Of a stretch of 64,000 nucleotides of DNA, positions 32,742 to 41,862 are shown piece by piece; within the stretch, counting starts at the first letter, position 1, and each line of letters opens with the position of its first letter. The stretch spans positions 1 through 64,000 of the forward strand of contig NZ_NCSU01000003.1 of assembly GCF_002088945.1 (NCBI RefSeq). Reading direction: 5' to 3'. This DNA is from Henriciella pelagia. GTDB taxonomy: Bacteria > Pseudomonadota > Alphaproteobacteria > Caulobacterales > Hyphomonadaceae. The notes below the pieces were generated by a model. It made no database searches. It worked only from the letters and a program-made list of their open reading frames with translations, and had not been told where the DNA came from. Made by a program: the position numbers and the translations under genes.

Positions 32742-33431
32742 ATGACCGAAACTGATTCAGAACTGATCGAACCGATTGACGGTTCAAAGGAAATTGGCGC
32801 GCTGGCACACCTTTATCGCGCCGAAGTGTACCGCTCCACAATCTGGCGCCAGAGGCTCGACATGACGACCAACTGGGCGGTTGTGTCGACCGGTATCGCG
32901 CTGTCCGTCAGCTTTGCGAGCGCGACGGCGTCGCCGCTCCCGATCCCGCTGGTGGGCATGCTGACCATCATGTTCCTGTTCCTTGAGGCGCGCCGTTACC
33001 GGTATTTCATGACCTGGAAGTTCCGGGCCCGCCTGCTGGAGCTGGCGCTGATGGTGCCGGTCCTGCGGGGCGAAGGCGGCAAGATCATGACGGATCGCGG
33101 CACCGCGCTATCGGATGATTATGTCACGCCGGACTTCCACATCTCGGCCCTGCAGGCGATCGGTCACAGGCTGCGGCGGAACTATCTCTGGATCTTCATG
33201 ATCCAGTATGTCGCCTATTTTGCGAAGATCTGGATTCACCCGATTGAGGCGGTGACCATAGAGCAGATGGTCCAGAGGGCGCATATCGGTCCGCTGCCCG
33301 GCGGACTGGTCATCGTGGCTGGAACATTGCTGCTGTTTGCTTTTATCGGCGTTACGATCTGGACCTATCGGGTCAAGCAGAAGGACACCTCGCGCATGTC
33401 CGACTATCTGAAAGGCGAAAAGATTGAGTGA
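32742..33431 (+). CDS. DUF2270 domain membrane protein
   Basis: 229 residues from ATG 32742; the frame continues upstream without a credible start. The core EIGALAHLYRAEVYRSTIWR, TTNWAVVSTGIALSVSFAS, then LFLEARRYRYFMTWKFRARLLE, is the DUF2270 signature. About four helices: two in the middle (around 45-85) and two towards the end (IFMIQYVAYFAKIW and LVIVAGTLLLFAFIGVTIW). The function of the family is unknown. It is divergent from the BlaI/M56 operon and shares its operator region. Confidence 0.88.
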   Translation: MTETDSELIEPIDGSKEIGALAHLYRAEVYRSTIWRQRLDMTTNWAVVSTGIALSVSFASATASPLPIPLVGMLTIMFLFLEARRYRYFMTWKFRARLLELALMVPVLRGEGGKIMTDRGTALSDDYVTPDFHISALQAIGHRLRRNYLWIFMIQYVAYFAKIWIHPIEAVTIEQMVQRAHIGPLPGGLVIVAGTLLLFAFIGVTIWTYRVKQKDTSRMSDYLKGEKIE

Positions 33432-33691
33432 GCCGATGGCGTCCAGCCGCATTTGATGGTTGCGTTTGGCGCTGAACACCTTATCTGACCCCTCAGACGC
33501 CTCAGGCATCGATCAAGTGATCCGGAACGATATGCTCTGGATCGAGCGACTTTCCTCCCCGATCGTTGCCTTCTCGAAAAAGCCCTGAATCGCGCGAACA
33601 CCCAGCCGGCAGAATGGTCTGCCGGGATGGTCTATTGGCGCTTGATGCGAACAGTTCCGTTCGTGCTTCAGGCATATTTGAAAGACTGATT

Positions 33692-34969
33692 TTGACTCAA
33701 TTTACCGACCTCGGCCTCGCCGAGCCAATCCTGCGCGCCCTGACCGCCGAAGGATATACTGACCCGACCCCGATCCAGTCGCAGGTCATCCCGGCCATGC
33801 TGGCCGGCAAGGACGTGCTCGGCACGGCGCAGACAGGCACCGGCAAGACCGCCGCCTTCGTGCTGCCACTGCTGCACGCCCTGACCCTCGACAATCAGCG
33901 CCCGGCGCCGAAAGCCTGCCGCGCGCTCATCATGGCACCAACCCGTGAACTGGCCGCCCAGATCGCCGACAGTGTCCGCACCTATGGCAGGGGCTCGAAA
34001 TTCTCCGTCACCGTGATCGTTGGCGGCCTGAAGATCGGCAAGCAGGTTCGCGCCATGGAGCGCGGCGTCGACATTGTTGTCGCAACGCCCGGCCGCCTGC
34101 TCGACCTCAAGTCGCAGAACGCCATCCGTTTCGACCAGATCCGCACCGTCGTGCTCGACGAAGCGGATCACATGATGGATATGGGATTCCTGCCGCAGAT
34201 CCGGAAAGTGCTGACGCAGCTTCCAAAAGAGCGTCAGACGGCGCTTCTGTCTGCCACGATGCCGAAAGACATCCGCAAGCTGGCCGAACAGTTCCTCGAC
34301 AATCCTGTCAATGTGGCCGTCGCTCAGGTCTCCAGGCCGGTTGAGCGCATCGACCAGTCTGTCCAGTTCGTTCAGCATCCCCAGAAGCGCGACGTGCTGA
34401 CGAAAATCCTGCGCGGTCCCACAGTCGATAGTGCGATCGTGTTCACCCGCACCAAGCGCGGTGCAGACCGTGTCTGCCGTCATCTCGAACAGGCCGGCCT
34501 CGCCGCAGCAGCGATCCACGGCAACAAGAGCCAGAACCAGCGCACCAAGGCGCTTGACGCCTTCAAGGCAAAGAAACTCACCGTGCTCGTGGCGACCGAT
34601 ATCGCCGCCCGCGGCATCGATATCGACCAGGTCAGCCATGTCGTGAACTATGAGCTGCCAAACGTCCCAGAGTCCTACGTGCACCGTATCGGCCGCACGG
34701 CGCGGGCCGGCGAAAGCGGCACGGCCATCACGCTTTGCGACAGCGAGGAACGCAAGCTCCTGCGCGATATCGAGAAGCTGATCGGCAACCGCCTTCCCGG
34801 TAACGAAGCCGGTGCCAATCAGGAACCGATCAATGAGCGCGAAGCCAGCGGCTTCCACCCGTCCAAGGATGGCCAGCGCCGCCGCAAGCCCCGCAATGGC
34901 AATCGCAACCGCCGGCCGAATGGCCATCGCGGCCAGGGTAAGGCAGTCCAGCACAGTCACGCCACTTGA
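33692..34969 (+). CDS. DEAD-box RNA helicase (RhlE-like)
   Basis: 425 residues if the TTG at 33692 (MTQFTDLGLAEPILRAL) is the start. The frame is open back to 33566, but the extra 42 residues do not resemble the family. All motifs are present: Q motif DPTPIQSQVIPAML, motif I AQTGTGKT, Ib TPGR, II DEAD (here LDEADHMMDMGF), III SAT, and VI HRIGRTARAG. A basic Arg/Asn-rich tail (RRRKPRNGNRNRRPNGHRG) probably binds RNA. Such helicases act in ribosome assembly or cold-adapted RNA turnover. rpsD follows 119 nt later on the same strand. The 260-nt gap before the gene holds nothing else that I can support. Confidence 0.93.
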   Translation: MTQFTDLGLAEPILRALTAEGYTDPTPIQSQVIPAMLAGKDVLGTAQTGTGKTAAFVLPLLHALTLDNQRPAPKACRALIMAPTRELAAQIADSVRTYGRGSKFSVTVIVGGLKIGKQVRAMERGVDIVVATPGRLLDLKSQNAIRFDQIRTVVLDEADHMMDMGFLPQIRKVLTQLPKERQTALLSATMPKDIRKLAEQFLDNPVNVAVAQVSRPVERIDQSVQFVQHPQKRDVLTKILRGPTVDSAIVFTRTKRGADRVCRHLEQAGLAAAAIHGNKSQNQRTKALDAFKAKKLTVLVATDIAARGIDIDQVSHVVNYELPNVPESYVHRIGRTARAGESGTAITLCDSEERKLLRDIEKLIGNRLPGNEAGANQEPINEREASGFHPSKDGQRRRKPRNGNRNRRPNGHRGQGKAVQHSHAT

Positions 34970-35088
34970 CCATCTGGCGCTTTTGGCATTTAAAGCGCCG
35001 CTTCAGGACGGGTGGTGCGGAGCCGCCGTTGAAATCGTGGGACCCATGAAGGCGTTCCACCGGCCCGCGTCGTAAAAGGAAGTACACT

Positions 35089-35706
35089 ATGTCACGTCGT
35101 CACTCGACGAAGTACAAGATCGACCGCCGGGTCGGTGAGAATATCTGGGGTCGCCCCAAATCTCCGGTCAACAAGCGCCCAACCAAGCCAGGCCAGCACG
35201 GCCAGGGTCGCCGCGCCAAAGTCTCTGACTATGGTATGCAGCTGATGGCCAAGCAGAAGCTGAAATTCCATTATGGCGACATCACGGAAAAGCAGTTCCG
35301 CAAGACCTTCGATGAAGCCAACCGGATGAAGGGCAACACGGCCGAGAATCTGATCGGCCTGCTCGAAAGCCGTCTCGACGCCTTTGTCTACCGCTCGAAA
35401 TTTGTTCCGACGATCTTCGCAGCCCGCCAGTTCGTGAATCATGGCCACGTGAAAGTGAACGGCGTGAAGACCAATATCGGCTCTGTCCGCCTGAAGCCCG
35501 GCGACGTTGTCGAGATCCGCGAAAAGTCCCGCAACCTCGCACTTGTCCTGGAAGCCCTTGGCTCACCAGAGCGCGATGTGCCGGAATATATCGAGGTCGA
35601 CCCGAAAGCGATGACCGCGACCTTTATCCGCGTCCCGGAACTCAATGACGTGCCTTACCCGGTCAAGATGGAACCGGCCCAGGTCGTCGAATTCTATTCT
35701 TCGTAA
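35089..35706 (+). CDS. rpsD: 30S ribosomal protein S4
   Basis: 205 residues, standard length. Binds 16S rRNA early in 30S assembly. Recognised by [48 protein letters not shown] (S4 domain, listed by its ends) and the C-terminal [14 protein letters not shown]. Ribosome site AAAGGAAG precedes the ATG. In this class S4 lies outside the large ribosomal operons, as here. A strong terminator follows. Confidence 0.98.
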   Translation: MSRRHSTKYKIDRRVGENIWGRPKSPVNKRPTKPGQHGQGRRAKVSDYGMQLMAKQKLKFHYGDITEKQFRKTFDEANRMKGNTAENLIGLLESRLDAFVYRSKFVPTIFAARQFVNHGHVKVNGVKTNIGSVRLKPGDVVEIREKSRNLALVLEALGSPERDVPEYIEVDPKAMTATFIRVPELNDVPYPVKMEPAQVVEFYSS

Positions 35707-35734
35707 GACGCCACACGCCCTTGCGAAACAGATC

Positions 35735-35768
35735 AAGCCGCGCTCCATTGGGCGCGGCTTTTTCTTTT
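35735..35768 (+). terminator. Intrinsic terminator of rpsD
   Basis: AAGCCGCGC (35735-35743) and GCGCGGCTT (35752-35760) form a 9-bp stem, followed by TTTTTCTTTT. Confidence 0.95.
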
Positions 35769-35797
35769 GGTTTTAAGGGCATGAGGAGCGCGCACAT

Positions 35798-36625
35798 ATG
35801 AGCAAACCATCCATCAAAGAGGTCCGCGAACGCTTCATCGCCCCGCCCGGTGAAAAGTTCGACCTCTCATCACGCGACTCCGGTGACCGCAAGCTCTTCC
35901 CTGACAAGAAGCATGCCCGCAAATGCCTTCAGGAAGACGCCGGCGTGATCGACGAGCACCAGGACCTTCTCTACGCCACGCAGAAGAAGGCCGTCCTCGT
36001 CGTCATCCAGGGCATGGACACGGCGGGCAAGAGCGGCACCATCCGCAATGTCTTCGCGCAGACGACCCCGCTCGGCATGACGGTGAAGGCGTTCAAGGCG
36101 CCGACCAAGGAAGAACTGGCCCATGATTATCTCTGGCGCGTCCACAATGCCGTGCCCAAGAAAGGCTTCATCGGCATCTTCGACCGCTCCCACTATGAGG
36201 ATGTGCTGGTGGTAAAGGTCCGCGGCTTTGCCCCGCCCGAAGCGGTCGAGCAGCGCTATGACCAGATCAACCAGTTCGAGAAGCACCTCTCTGAAAATGG
36301 CGTCAGGATCGTCAAATTCATGCTGCACCTTGGCTATGAAGAGCAGGGCATCCGTCTCAAGGAGCGCATCACCGAGCCGCACAAGCGCTGGAAGTTCAAC
36401 CCGGCCGATCTCGATGACCGCAAGATGTGGCCGGACTTCATGAAAGCCTATGAAGACATGGTGGAGCGGTGCTCGACCGAGTGGGCGCCGTGGTATGTCA
36501 TCCCCGCCGACAGCCGCACGCGCCGCAACGCCGCCATTGCCCGCATCCTGCGCGGCGAACTGGAAGGCCTCGGCCTCGAATGGCCCGACCCTGGCTACAA
36601 GCTCGAAGACTTCGATTTCAGCTAG
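35798..36625 (+). CDS. ppk2: Polyphosphate kinase 2 family protein
   Basis: 275 residues, one-domain PPK2. Transfers phosphate between polyphosphate and nucleotides. Walker A GMDTAGKSG (72-80), the lid region TVKAFKAPTKEELAHDYLWR, Walker B FDRSHYED (128-135), and the C-terminal KMWPDFMKAYEDMVERCSTEWAPWYVIPAD are all typical. The length and lid point to the class III-like group that phosphorylates AMP and/or ADP, but the preference needs assay. Ribosome site GAGGAGC lies 12 nt upstream. Confidence 0.95.
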   Translation: MSKPSIKEVRERFIAPPGEKFDLSSRDSGDRKLFPDKKHARKCLQEDAGVIDEHQDLLYATQKKAVLVVIQGMDTAGKSGTIRNVFAQTTPLGMTVKAFKAPTKEELAHDYLWRVHNAVPKKGFIGIFDRSHYEDVLVVKVRGFAPPEAVEQRYDQINQFEKHLSENGVRIVKFMLHLGYEEQGIRLKERITEPHKRWKFNPADLDDRKMWPDFMKAYEDMVERCSTEWAPWYVIPADSRTRRNAAIARILRGELEGLGLEWPDPGYKLEDFDFS

Positions 36626-36651
36626 GGCAGGCGGCTACGCCAAAAGAAAGC

Positions 36652-36762
36652 GGCCCGCCAGGCTCATGGCTGATGTGGGGTCAACCTGGAGCTGGCGGGC
36701 CATATTGATGCGCTCGGGCGTCGAATTACTGGGTCCGGGTCAGGAGACCCACGCATCAATAT
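36652..36762. repeat. Two adjacent stem-loops between convergent genes
   Basis: GGCCCGCCAG (36652-36661) pairs with CTGGCGGGCC (36692-36701). The next base starts a second stem, ATATTGATGCG (36702-36712) with its exact complement at 36752-36762, which contains an inner TGGGTC/GACCCA pair (36730-36751). No T-tract on either side. It fills most of the 143-nt gap between ppk2 and the GIN-domain gene. Confidence 0.65.
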
Positions 36763-36768
36763 CCTGTG

Positions 36769-37458
36769 CTAGCTGACCGAAACCGATCCGCCGCTGGATT
36801 TTTCAATGCTGACATTGGTCGCGCCGCCAGCAACATTCACGCTGCCGCCCGAGGACGCATCCGCCTCGACACGGTCCGTGGCATAGGCGCGGATGGAGGC
36901 GCCGCTGGACACATCGGCGATGAGCGCGGTGCTTTGCAGGTTGCTCGCATCAATGCTCGCGCCGGACGAGGCGTCGGCATCAACTTCTGTACAGCTTCCG
37001 GAAACCTCGACATTCGAGCCGCTGGAGGATTCCAGCTCGACTTCGCCCGCATTGACGCCGGCCACGACGACCTTCGCGCCGGAAGAGACGTCAATGTCGA
37101 CATCGCCGCTCATGCCGCCGCCCGTCACATAGGCGCCGGACGAGGCTTCGATATCGGACAGGGTTTTAACCCCGACCGTCACCTTGTAGGGCGTGCGCTT
37201 GCCGCTCCAGCCCAGTTTGCGCGGGCGCTTAAGGATGAGGTCGCCATCATCCACCTCGACAATGATATCGCTGAAATCGCCGTCTTTGTTCTCCACAATC
37301 ACAGAGCGCGCGACACCGGTCTCGAAGCTGACCTGGATGCCGGATGAGACATCGATGCCGTCGAAATTGCGGACGTCGTAGGACTGGGTGTCGGCCAAGG
37401 CCGGCGCTGCGAGCGCAAGGGATGAGGCAATGGCGAGTGGGGCAATATATTTGGACAT
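36769..37458 (-). CDS. Secreted GIN-domain (DUF2807) protein
   Basis: 229 residues from ATG 37458 (GGAAGGATCG upstream). After the signal peptide (MSKYIAPLAIASSLALAAPALA) comes a putative auto-transporter adhesin head GIN domain: a right-handed beta-helix made of about six turns, each carrying D-[AV]-SSGA/G (SGAKVVV, SGSNVEV, SGASIDA, SGASIRA, SGGSVNV, SGGSVSV). One Cys only (SGSCTEV). The role is unknown; related domains often sit in envelope-stress-associated proteins. Confidence 0.88.
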   Translation of the reverse strand: MSKYIAPLAIASSLALAAPALADTQSYDVRNFDGIDVSSGIQVSFETGVARSVIVENKDGDFSDIIVEVDDGDLILKRPRKLGWSGKRTPYKVTVGVKTLSDIEASSGAYVTGGGMSGDVDIDVSSGAKVVVAGVNAGEVELESSSGSNVEVSGSCTEVDADASSGASIDASNLQSTALIADVSSGASIRAYATDRVEADASSGGSVNVAGGATNVSIEKSSGGSVSVS

Positions 37459-37570
37459 GGGAGCGATCCTTCCAGCGGGCTGGTGCATGACAAATTTTTT
37501 CGGCTTGACTTGGCCTTATCGATATTCAATACATGACTTTATCGTAAGTCAATAAGGATTCGAATAAAAA

Positions 37571-37954
37571 ATGACCAGAAAACTCACCCTCCCAATGTTT
37601 GTTACAGGTGTAGCCTCACTTGCCATGCTGGGCGGCTGCGTGATCGTCGATGCTGATGAGCATGTCCGCGCAGACTGGGACCTCGACCGGTCCTATGGCA
37701 CGCTGAAAGGGGCTGACGTCTCGGCAAACACGGTCATGGCGCGGGTCTCATCGAATGGCTGCACCACGAAGGACTTCATCGGCACCGATGTCCGCAAGAC
37801 CGGCGAGGACCGCTTCTCGGTCGGCTTCTTCCGCGAGAAGGAAGACTATTGCCGCGCTTACCTTCCCGAAGGCGTTGCGCTTACCTGGTCCTTCTCCGAA
37901 CTCGGCATTCCCGATGGCGCGGAAGTGAAAATCCGCAACAAGGTCAGCAACTAG
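37571..37954 (+). CDS. Lipoprotein of unknown function
   Basis: 127 residues. Lipobox in MLGGCVIVDADEHV, then a beta-rich domain with two cysteines (SSNGCTTKDF and REKEDYCRAYLP) that could form a disulfide. It diverges from the GIN-domain gene across a 112-nt AT-rich gap, so the two may share control. The proximal TAAAAA before the ATG gives no good ribosome site. No family recognised. Confidence 0.75.
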   Translation: MTRKLTLPMFVTGVASLAMLGGCVIVDADEHVRADWDLDRSYGTLKGADVSANTVMARVSSNGCTTKDFIGTDVRKTGEDRFSVGFFREKEDYCRAYLPEGVALTWSFSELGIPDGAEVKIRNKVSN

Positions 37955-37988
37955 CGTCGCCACCGGCCTGACCGGACGAAGCGGAAGG

Positions 37989-38021
37989 TGAACAGGCAGC
38001 CCTTGCCGGACCGCCTGTTCA
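37989..38021. terminator. Hairpin between convergent genes
   Basis: TGAACAGGC (37989-37997) pairs with GCCTGTTCA (38013-38021) over 15 nt, between the lipoprotein stop (37954) and the metallophosphoesterase stop (38032). No T-run, so termination is only probable. Confidence 0.5.
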
Positions 38022-38031
38022 TAAGGGCGCT

Positions 38032-38967
38032 TCAGCGCGAATACGCTTCTGTTTCCACCGAGGTGAATGAGAAGAGCTCCGGATTGTCCGTGTCCGCCGT
38101 GACGATATGGAACCCCCGCTCAGGCGAGCCGAACACTTCAAGCCGCGTCAGGTGATCTGCGCGTGTGCGGCCGTCCTTGAAGCTCAGCGGCTTGTCGATG
38201 GTGAAGGTGTGCGTGTCCCCATGGATCGCCAGGATCGGCACGCCGAGCTCAGCGCCCTCATTGGCAAGCATGGCCTTCACATCGCGATAGGCCGTCGCCT
38301 TCCAGTAGATATCGCCCCAGCCGGGATTGCCGTGAAACATGACGACAAGCCCCTTGGCACCGGTTTCGGCAACCTCGTCATAGGCCGCCTTCAGCCACGC
38401 CACATTCGCTGCGTTGCGCCGTTCGAACTCGTCATAGGCATAGCGATCCGGATAGACGCCATTATTGCCGCCCGGCATGTGCAGGGTGACGAAAACCACC
38501 CCGCCTTTCGACCAGCGTGAATTCTCGCGGTATTCGCCCTCCTGCTGGGTAATGGGCATCGGGGTCTGGCCAAGGCTCATGCCTTCAGGCACGAGGTCGC
38601 GGCGGATTTTTTCCAGCCGTTCCAGCGGCTCCCAGTCTCCCTTGCCGGGAAGATTGCAATCGACCCATTCATTGTCGCCCGGGACATAGACCACAGGGCC
38701 CTCCATCCGTTCGAAGAGTTCGACGGCTTCCTCGCGCTGCTGGTCGGTGCACGGGCCGCCGCCCTGCAGGTCGCCGACGAAGACGGTGAATTCGGGGGCA
38801 GCCTTGTTGATCTCATCGACGAGGGCGAGATCCTTCTGGTGGCCGGCGTCTGTCTCTTCCTGCAGGTCGGCGAAGACCGCAAAGCGGACGAGCTGTTCGG
38901 AAGAGGCTGGAAGGGCGATGAGACATGCGGCTGCGCAGACAGCGCCGCGTTTGACAAGCTTGATCAT
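38032..38967 (-). CDS. Secreted metallophosphoesterase
   Basis: 311 residues. Signal peptide MIKLVKRGAVCAAACLIALPASS. Calcineurin-like metal sites: VFVGDLQGGG, YVPGDNEW (in place of the usual GNHE), VMFHGNPGW and IHGDTHTF. The first D-x-H motif is FADLQ, with Gln for His. Such enzymes release phosphate from phosphoesters. It starts 89 nt after the end of the large TonB receptor on the same strand, and the pair may capture and cleave an organic phosphate at the cell surface. Confidence 0.88.
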   Translation of the reverse strand: MIKLVKRGAVCAAACLIALPASSEQLVRFAVFADLQEETDAGHQKDLALVDEINKAAPEFTVFVGDLQGGGPCTDQQREEAVELFERMEGPVVYVPGDNEWVDCNLPGKGDWEPLERLEKIRRDLVPEGMSLGQTPMPITQQEGEYRENSRWSKGGVVFVTLHMPGGNNGVYPDRYAYDEFERRNAANVAWLKAAYDEVAETGAKGLVVMFHGNPGWGDIYWKATAYRDVKAMLANEGAELGVPILAIHGDTHTFTIDKPLSFKDGRTRADHLTRLEVFGSPERGFHIVTADTDNPELFSFTSVETEAYSR

Positions 38968-39056
38968 TTTTCAGGTCCTTTTGAAGGGGGATTGAGCGAG
39001 GCTCATACGAAACCGGGCCGGCGAGGCGGAGCGCCCGGCCGGCCCGAAACATGCCG

Positions 39057-41567
39057 TCAGTAGCGATAGGAGACGCCGAACCACCAGGAATTGCCGAAAT
39101 CATTGATCTCGCGCAGCACCCCGCTATCGGTGTAGATGTTCTTGCGGGGATTGTTCTGGATGTTGCGGCCTTCAACCTGCATCTGAAGCCGCTCGGTCAG
39201 CTGATAGCGAAGCTGCAGGTCGAGCTGCTCATACTGATACTCGGCCTGGGTCGCGCTGGTTGGACGGTCATCGACATAATTATAGGTCAGCTTCGCCGAG
39301 AACGGCCCGTAATTGTAGAGACCAGCAATATTGTAGAGATAGTCAGGCTGGGCGATGAGGCTGCCGCCGGGGGCCGGGCCATCCTTGCCGTCCATCAGGG
39401 TCAGGTTTGCCGCCACACCGAGGCCGTTGAAGGGCGCCGGCAGGAATTCGAACGCGTCATCTGTATAGGACAGTTCCAGTCCCGAGACCGACACCTGATC
39501 AAGATTGACCGGCTGGGTCACCGTATAGAGCACACCGTCAATGTCCTCCTCGCTTGTCACCGTCGAGATCTGGTTGTCGATGATCTTGTAGAAGGCTGCG
39601 GCAGAGAAATATTGCCCGCCATCAAGGTACCAGTCGAAGGCAATGTCGAAGCTCTCCGATTCGCGGGGACGCAGCCCTGTGTTCGCCCTGCGGATGGTCC
39701 GGTTCGTCTCGTCAAACGTCTCTGCGCCGGCAAGGTCGGGATGGTTTGGCCGGCCGATCGCCTGGGCATAGCCTGCCCGCAGCTTCATGCGCTCATTGAG
39801 GTCATAGGTGTAGACGAAAGACGGCAGCAGATAGTCATAATCAATCGTGCGGGCGATTTGCTCCGGGCCGGAATTCAGCGTAGCCACAGTGGCCACTTCG
39901 GTATGCTCGAAGCGAAACCCGCCGAGGAAGCTATGACGGTTCTGCTTGTAGGTCAGCATGCCGTAAAGCGCGGTGACGTCTTCCTGGATGTCGTAGAAGG
40001 ATGTCAGGCCCGACGCATCCGTGCCGGTAAACTGGTCCCGGTTCGCGTTGAAGTACGCATCAAACGCATCGGCATCGATCAGCGGATAGGCAAAGCCCTT
40101 GAACTGACCGGACGTATAGCCAGCCATGGACGGGTTCACGAAGTCAGTCAGCGTCAGGACCGCATTCGGGTCGCTCAGCACATAATTCGTGGAGGAGTCG
40201 TAGCGGTTCTTTTCCAGGTTGCGGTATTTCAGGCCGGTCTTGAAACCGAGCCCGGCATCAGCACCTTCGGTGTTCCAGCTATAGTCCAGCTTGAATTCCG
40301 TGACGTCTTCCTCATTGCGGAAATAGCCGTCGAAATAATTGGTGAACTGGTACGCATCGAGATCGCTGAGGATGGATGGGTCATTGAGCGTGATGGTCGC
40401 CTGTTTGTCGCTATCCAAATCCTGGTTGCTGAAATCATACGAATAACCAAGCGCGTCCGTCTCGGCGATGGTGAAGCTTGCATTCGGGTAGGGGTGGCCC
40501 TGAACGCCGTGAGAATAATAGGCGCCGACCTCGAGCAGGCTGCGCTCGGTCGGGCGATATTCGATCAGGGCCTGGACATTGTCGATGGTCTGGCCAAGCG
40601 GGAAGCGGTCAAACCGCGCCCGGCCGGAGCCTGACTGGAACGTGCCGCTATCGGCCGTCTGATTGACCAGGTCAGACTCGGTGATGTCGAAGCGATAGCG
40701 AACTTCGTCATACTGATAGTCAAAGCGAGACGCGGTGATCGACGCTTCAAAGTCAGTGTTCGGACGATACTCAAGCTTGACCAGCCCGTTCCAGCGGTCG
40801 ATCTGGTTGGCATAATCGAGGGGCTGGACAGAGTTTGCGATCAGTCCAGTGTCATTGCTGGTCACACCGACAATCGTCCGGCCCTGATCCCGTTTCTTCT
40901 GGAAAACCGTACCGGCGGCCAGGACACCGATTGTGTTGTTGGCAAACTGGTCGGACCAGGCTGCATCCACGCGGTATGACGGATTGTCCTTGCTCTGCGG
41001 CAGGTCCCCGATGCTTTCATGCCAGCCAAGCTGGGCATTCATCACGAGATAGGTATCATCGGAATCGAAGGCCGAGCGGGTAACGAGGTTGATGACGCCG
41101 CCAACGCTCTGAGCATCAAGATCAGGCGTGATGGCCTTGAACACTTCCAGGCGCTTGACTGCCGTTGGAGGAATGGACTCGATATTGATGTCCCGGTCCG
41201 AACGGTCAGTGGACGCGATCAGGCCGCCATCAATGGAAATGAAAGTGTAGCGCTGATCGAGGCCGCGAAGCCCGACATAGCGCCCTTCATCTTCGTCGAA
41301 AATCGTCACGACGCCCGGAAGACGGCGCAGGCTGTCGGCAACGTTGAGATCGGGCTGGCGGCCGAGTTCATCCTGGCTGAGAAAGTCAGCGATACGGTCT
41401 TCGTTTGCCTTGGCATCAATGGAGTTGCGGTTCTGCAACTGGAAGCCAGTCACCGTGACGACATCAAGCTTGTAATCCTCGTCTGTGCCTGAATTGTCGT
41501 CCTGGGCGAAGGCGGGCGCGACAAACAGCGCCGCGAGCGCCACGATGGATGTGGACGTCTTGAGCAT
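39057..41567 (-). CDS. TonB-dependent outer-membrane receptor 2 (FecA/Caulobacter-type)
   Basis: 836 residues from ATG 41567; the frame extends upstream but the signal peptide starts here (MLKTSTSIVALAALFVAPAFA). TonB box region LDVVTVTGFQ. The plug has DFLSQDELGRQPDLNVADSL, RRLPGVVTIFDEDEGRYVGLRG (split here), TAVKRLEVFKAITPDLDAQSVGG, the pattern of the TonB-dependent receptor, Caulobacter-type (TIGR01782) family. The barrel ends NDFGNSWWFGVSYRY. Ligand unknown; the downstream metallophosphoesterase hints at an organic phosphate. The promoter region is AT-rich with a GAAGTT/AACTTC palindrome at 41688-41706. Confidence 0.93.
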   Translation of the reverse strand: MLKTSTSIVALAALFVAPAFAQDDNSGTDEDYKLDVVTVTGFQLQNRNSIDAKANEDRIADFLSQDELGRQPDLNVADSLRRLPGVVTIFDEDEGRYVGLRGLDQRYTFISIDGGLIASTDRSDRDINIESIPPTAVKRLEVFKAITPDLDAQSVGGVINLVTRSAFDSDDTYLVMNAQLGWHESIGDLPQSKDNPSYRVDAAWSDQFANNTIGVLAAGTVFQKKRDQGRTIVGVTSNDTGLIANSVQPLDYANQIDRWNGLVKLEYRPNTDFEASITASRFDYQYDEVRYRFDITESDLVNQTADSGTFQSGSGRARFDRFPLGQTIDNVQALIEYRPTERSLLEVGAYYSHGVQGHPYPNASFTIAETDALGYSYDFSNQDLDSDKQATITLNDPSILSDLDAYQFTNYFDGYFRNEEDVTEFKLDYSWNTEGADAGLGFKTGLKYRNLEKNRYDSSTNYVLSDPNAVLTLTDFVNPSMAGYTSGQFKGFAYPLIDADAFDAYFNANRDQFTGTDASGLTSFYDIQEDVTALYGMLTYKQNRHSFLGGFRFEHTEVATVATLNSGPEQIARTIDYDYLLPSFVYTYDLNERMKLRAGYAQAIGRPNHPDLAGAETFDETNRTIRRANTGLRPRESESFDIAFDWYLDGGQYFSAAAFYKIIDNQISTVTSEEDIDGVLYTVTQPVNLDQVSVSGLELSYTDDAFEFLPAPFNGLGVAANLTLMDGKDGPAPGGSLIAQPDYLYNIAGLYNYGPFSAKLTYNYVDDRPTSATQAEYQYEQLDLQLRYQLTERLQMQVEGRNIQNNPRKNIYTDSGVLREINDFGNSWWFGVSYRY

Positions 41568-41687
41568 GGATAATATTCCCCTGATCCCGCGGGACTTCTC
41601 CCGCAGGTTGCCATTACTAATAGTCAGATTGTGTGAGCCATTTTGAGCTCGGGGAGGCGTGTATCCCAAAACCCGGAGGGGTCGAGT

Positions 41688-41706
41688 GAAGTTAATATAA
41701 AACTTC
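41688..41706 (-). promoter_or_regulatory. Candidate operator upstream of TonB receptor 2
   Basis: GAAGTT (41688-41693) and AACTTC (41701-41706) are exact inverted half-sites with a 7-nt AT-only spacer, about 120 nt upstream of the receptor start, in the most AT-rich part of the gap 41568-41862. The regulator is unknown. The rest of the gap holds C/G-run repeat sequence near 41815-41850. Confidence 0.5.
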
Positions 41707-41862
41707 TATGATGGTTCCGTGTAAGAAAATCTGCATACAGATCAAAAGGTTGGGGCGGGGCGCATCACTGTGCGACGCCGGTGCTGGCGGGCGAACCAGC
41801 AAATCACCTGGCGTATCACCCCGCTCTCTCTCTCAGGGGGGCAGGGTGGGGTTTCGCTGCGC

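Noticed and set aside
39051-40634. Long plus-strand frame opposite TonB receptor 2
   Set aside because: Shadow of the receptor gene; no motif and no ribosome site.
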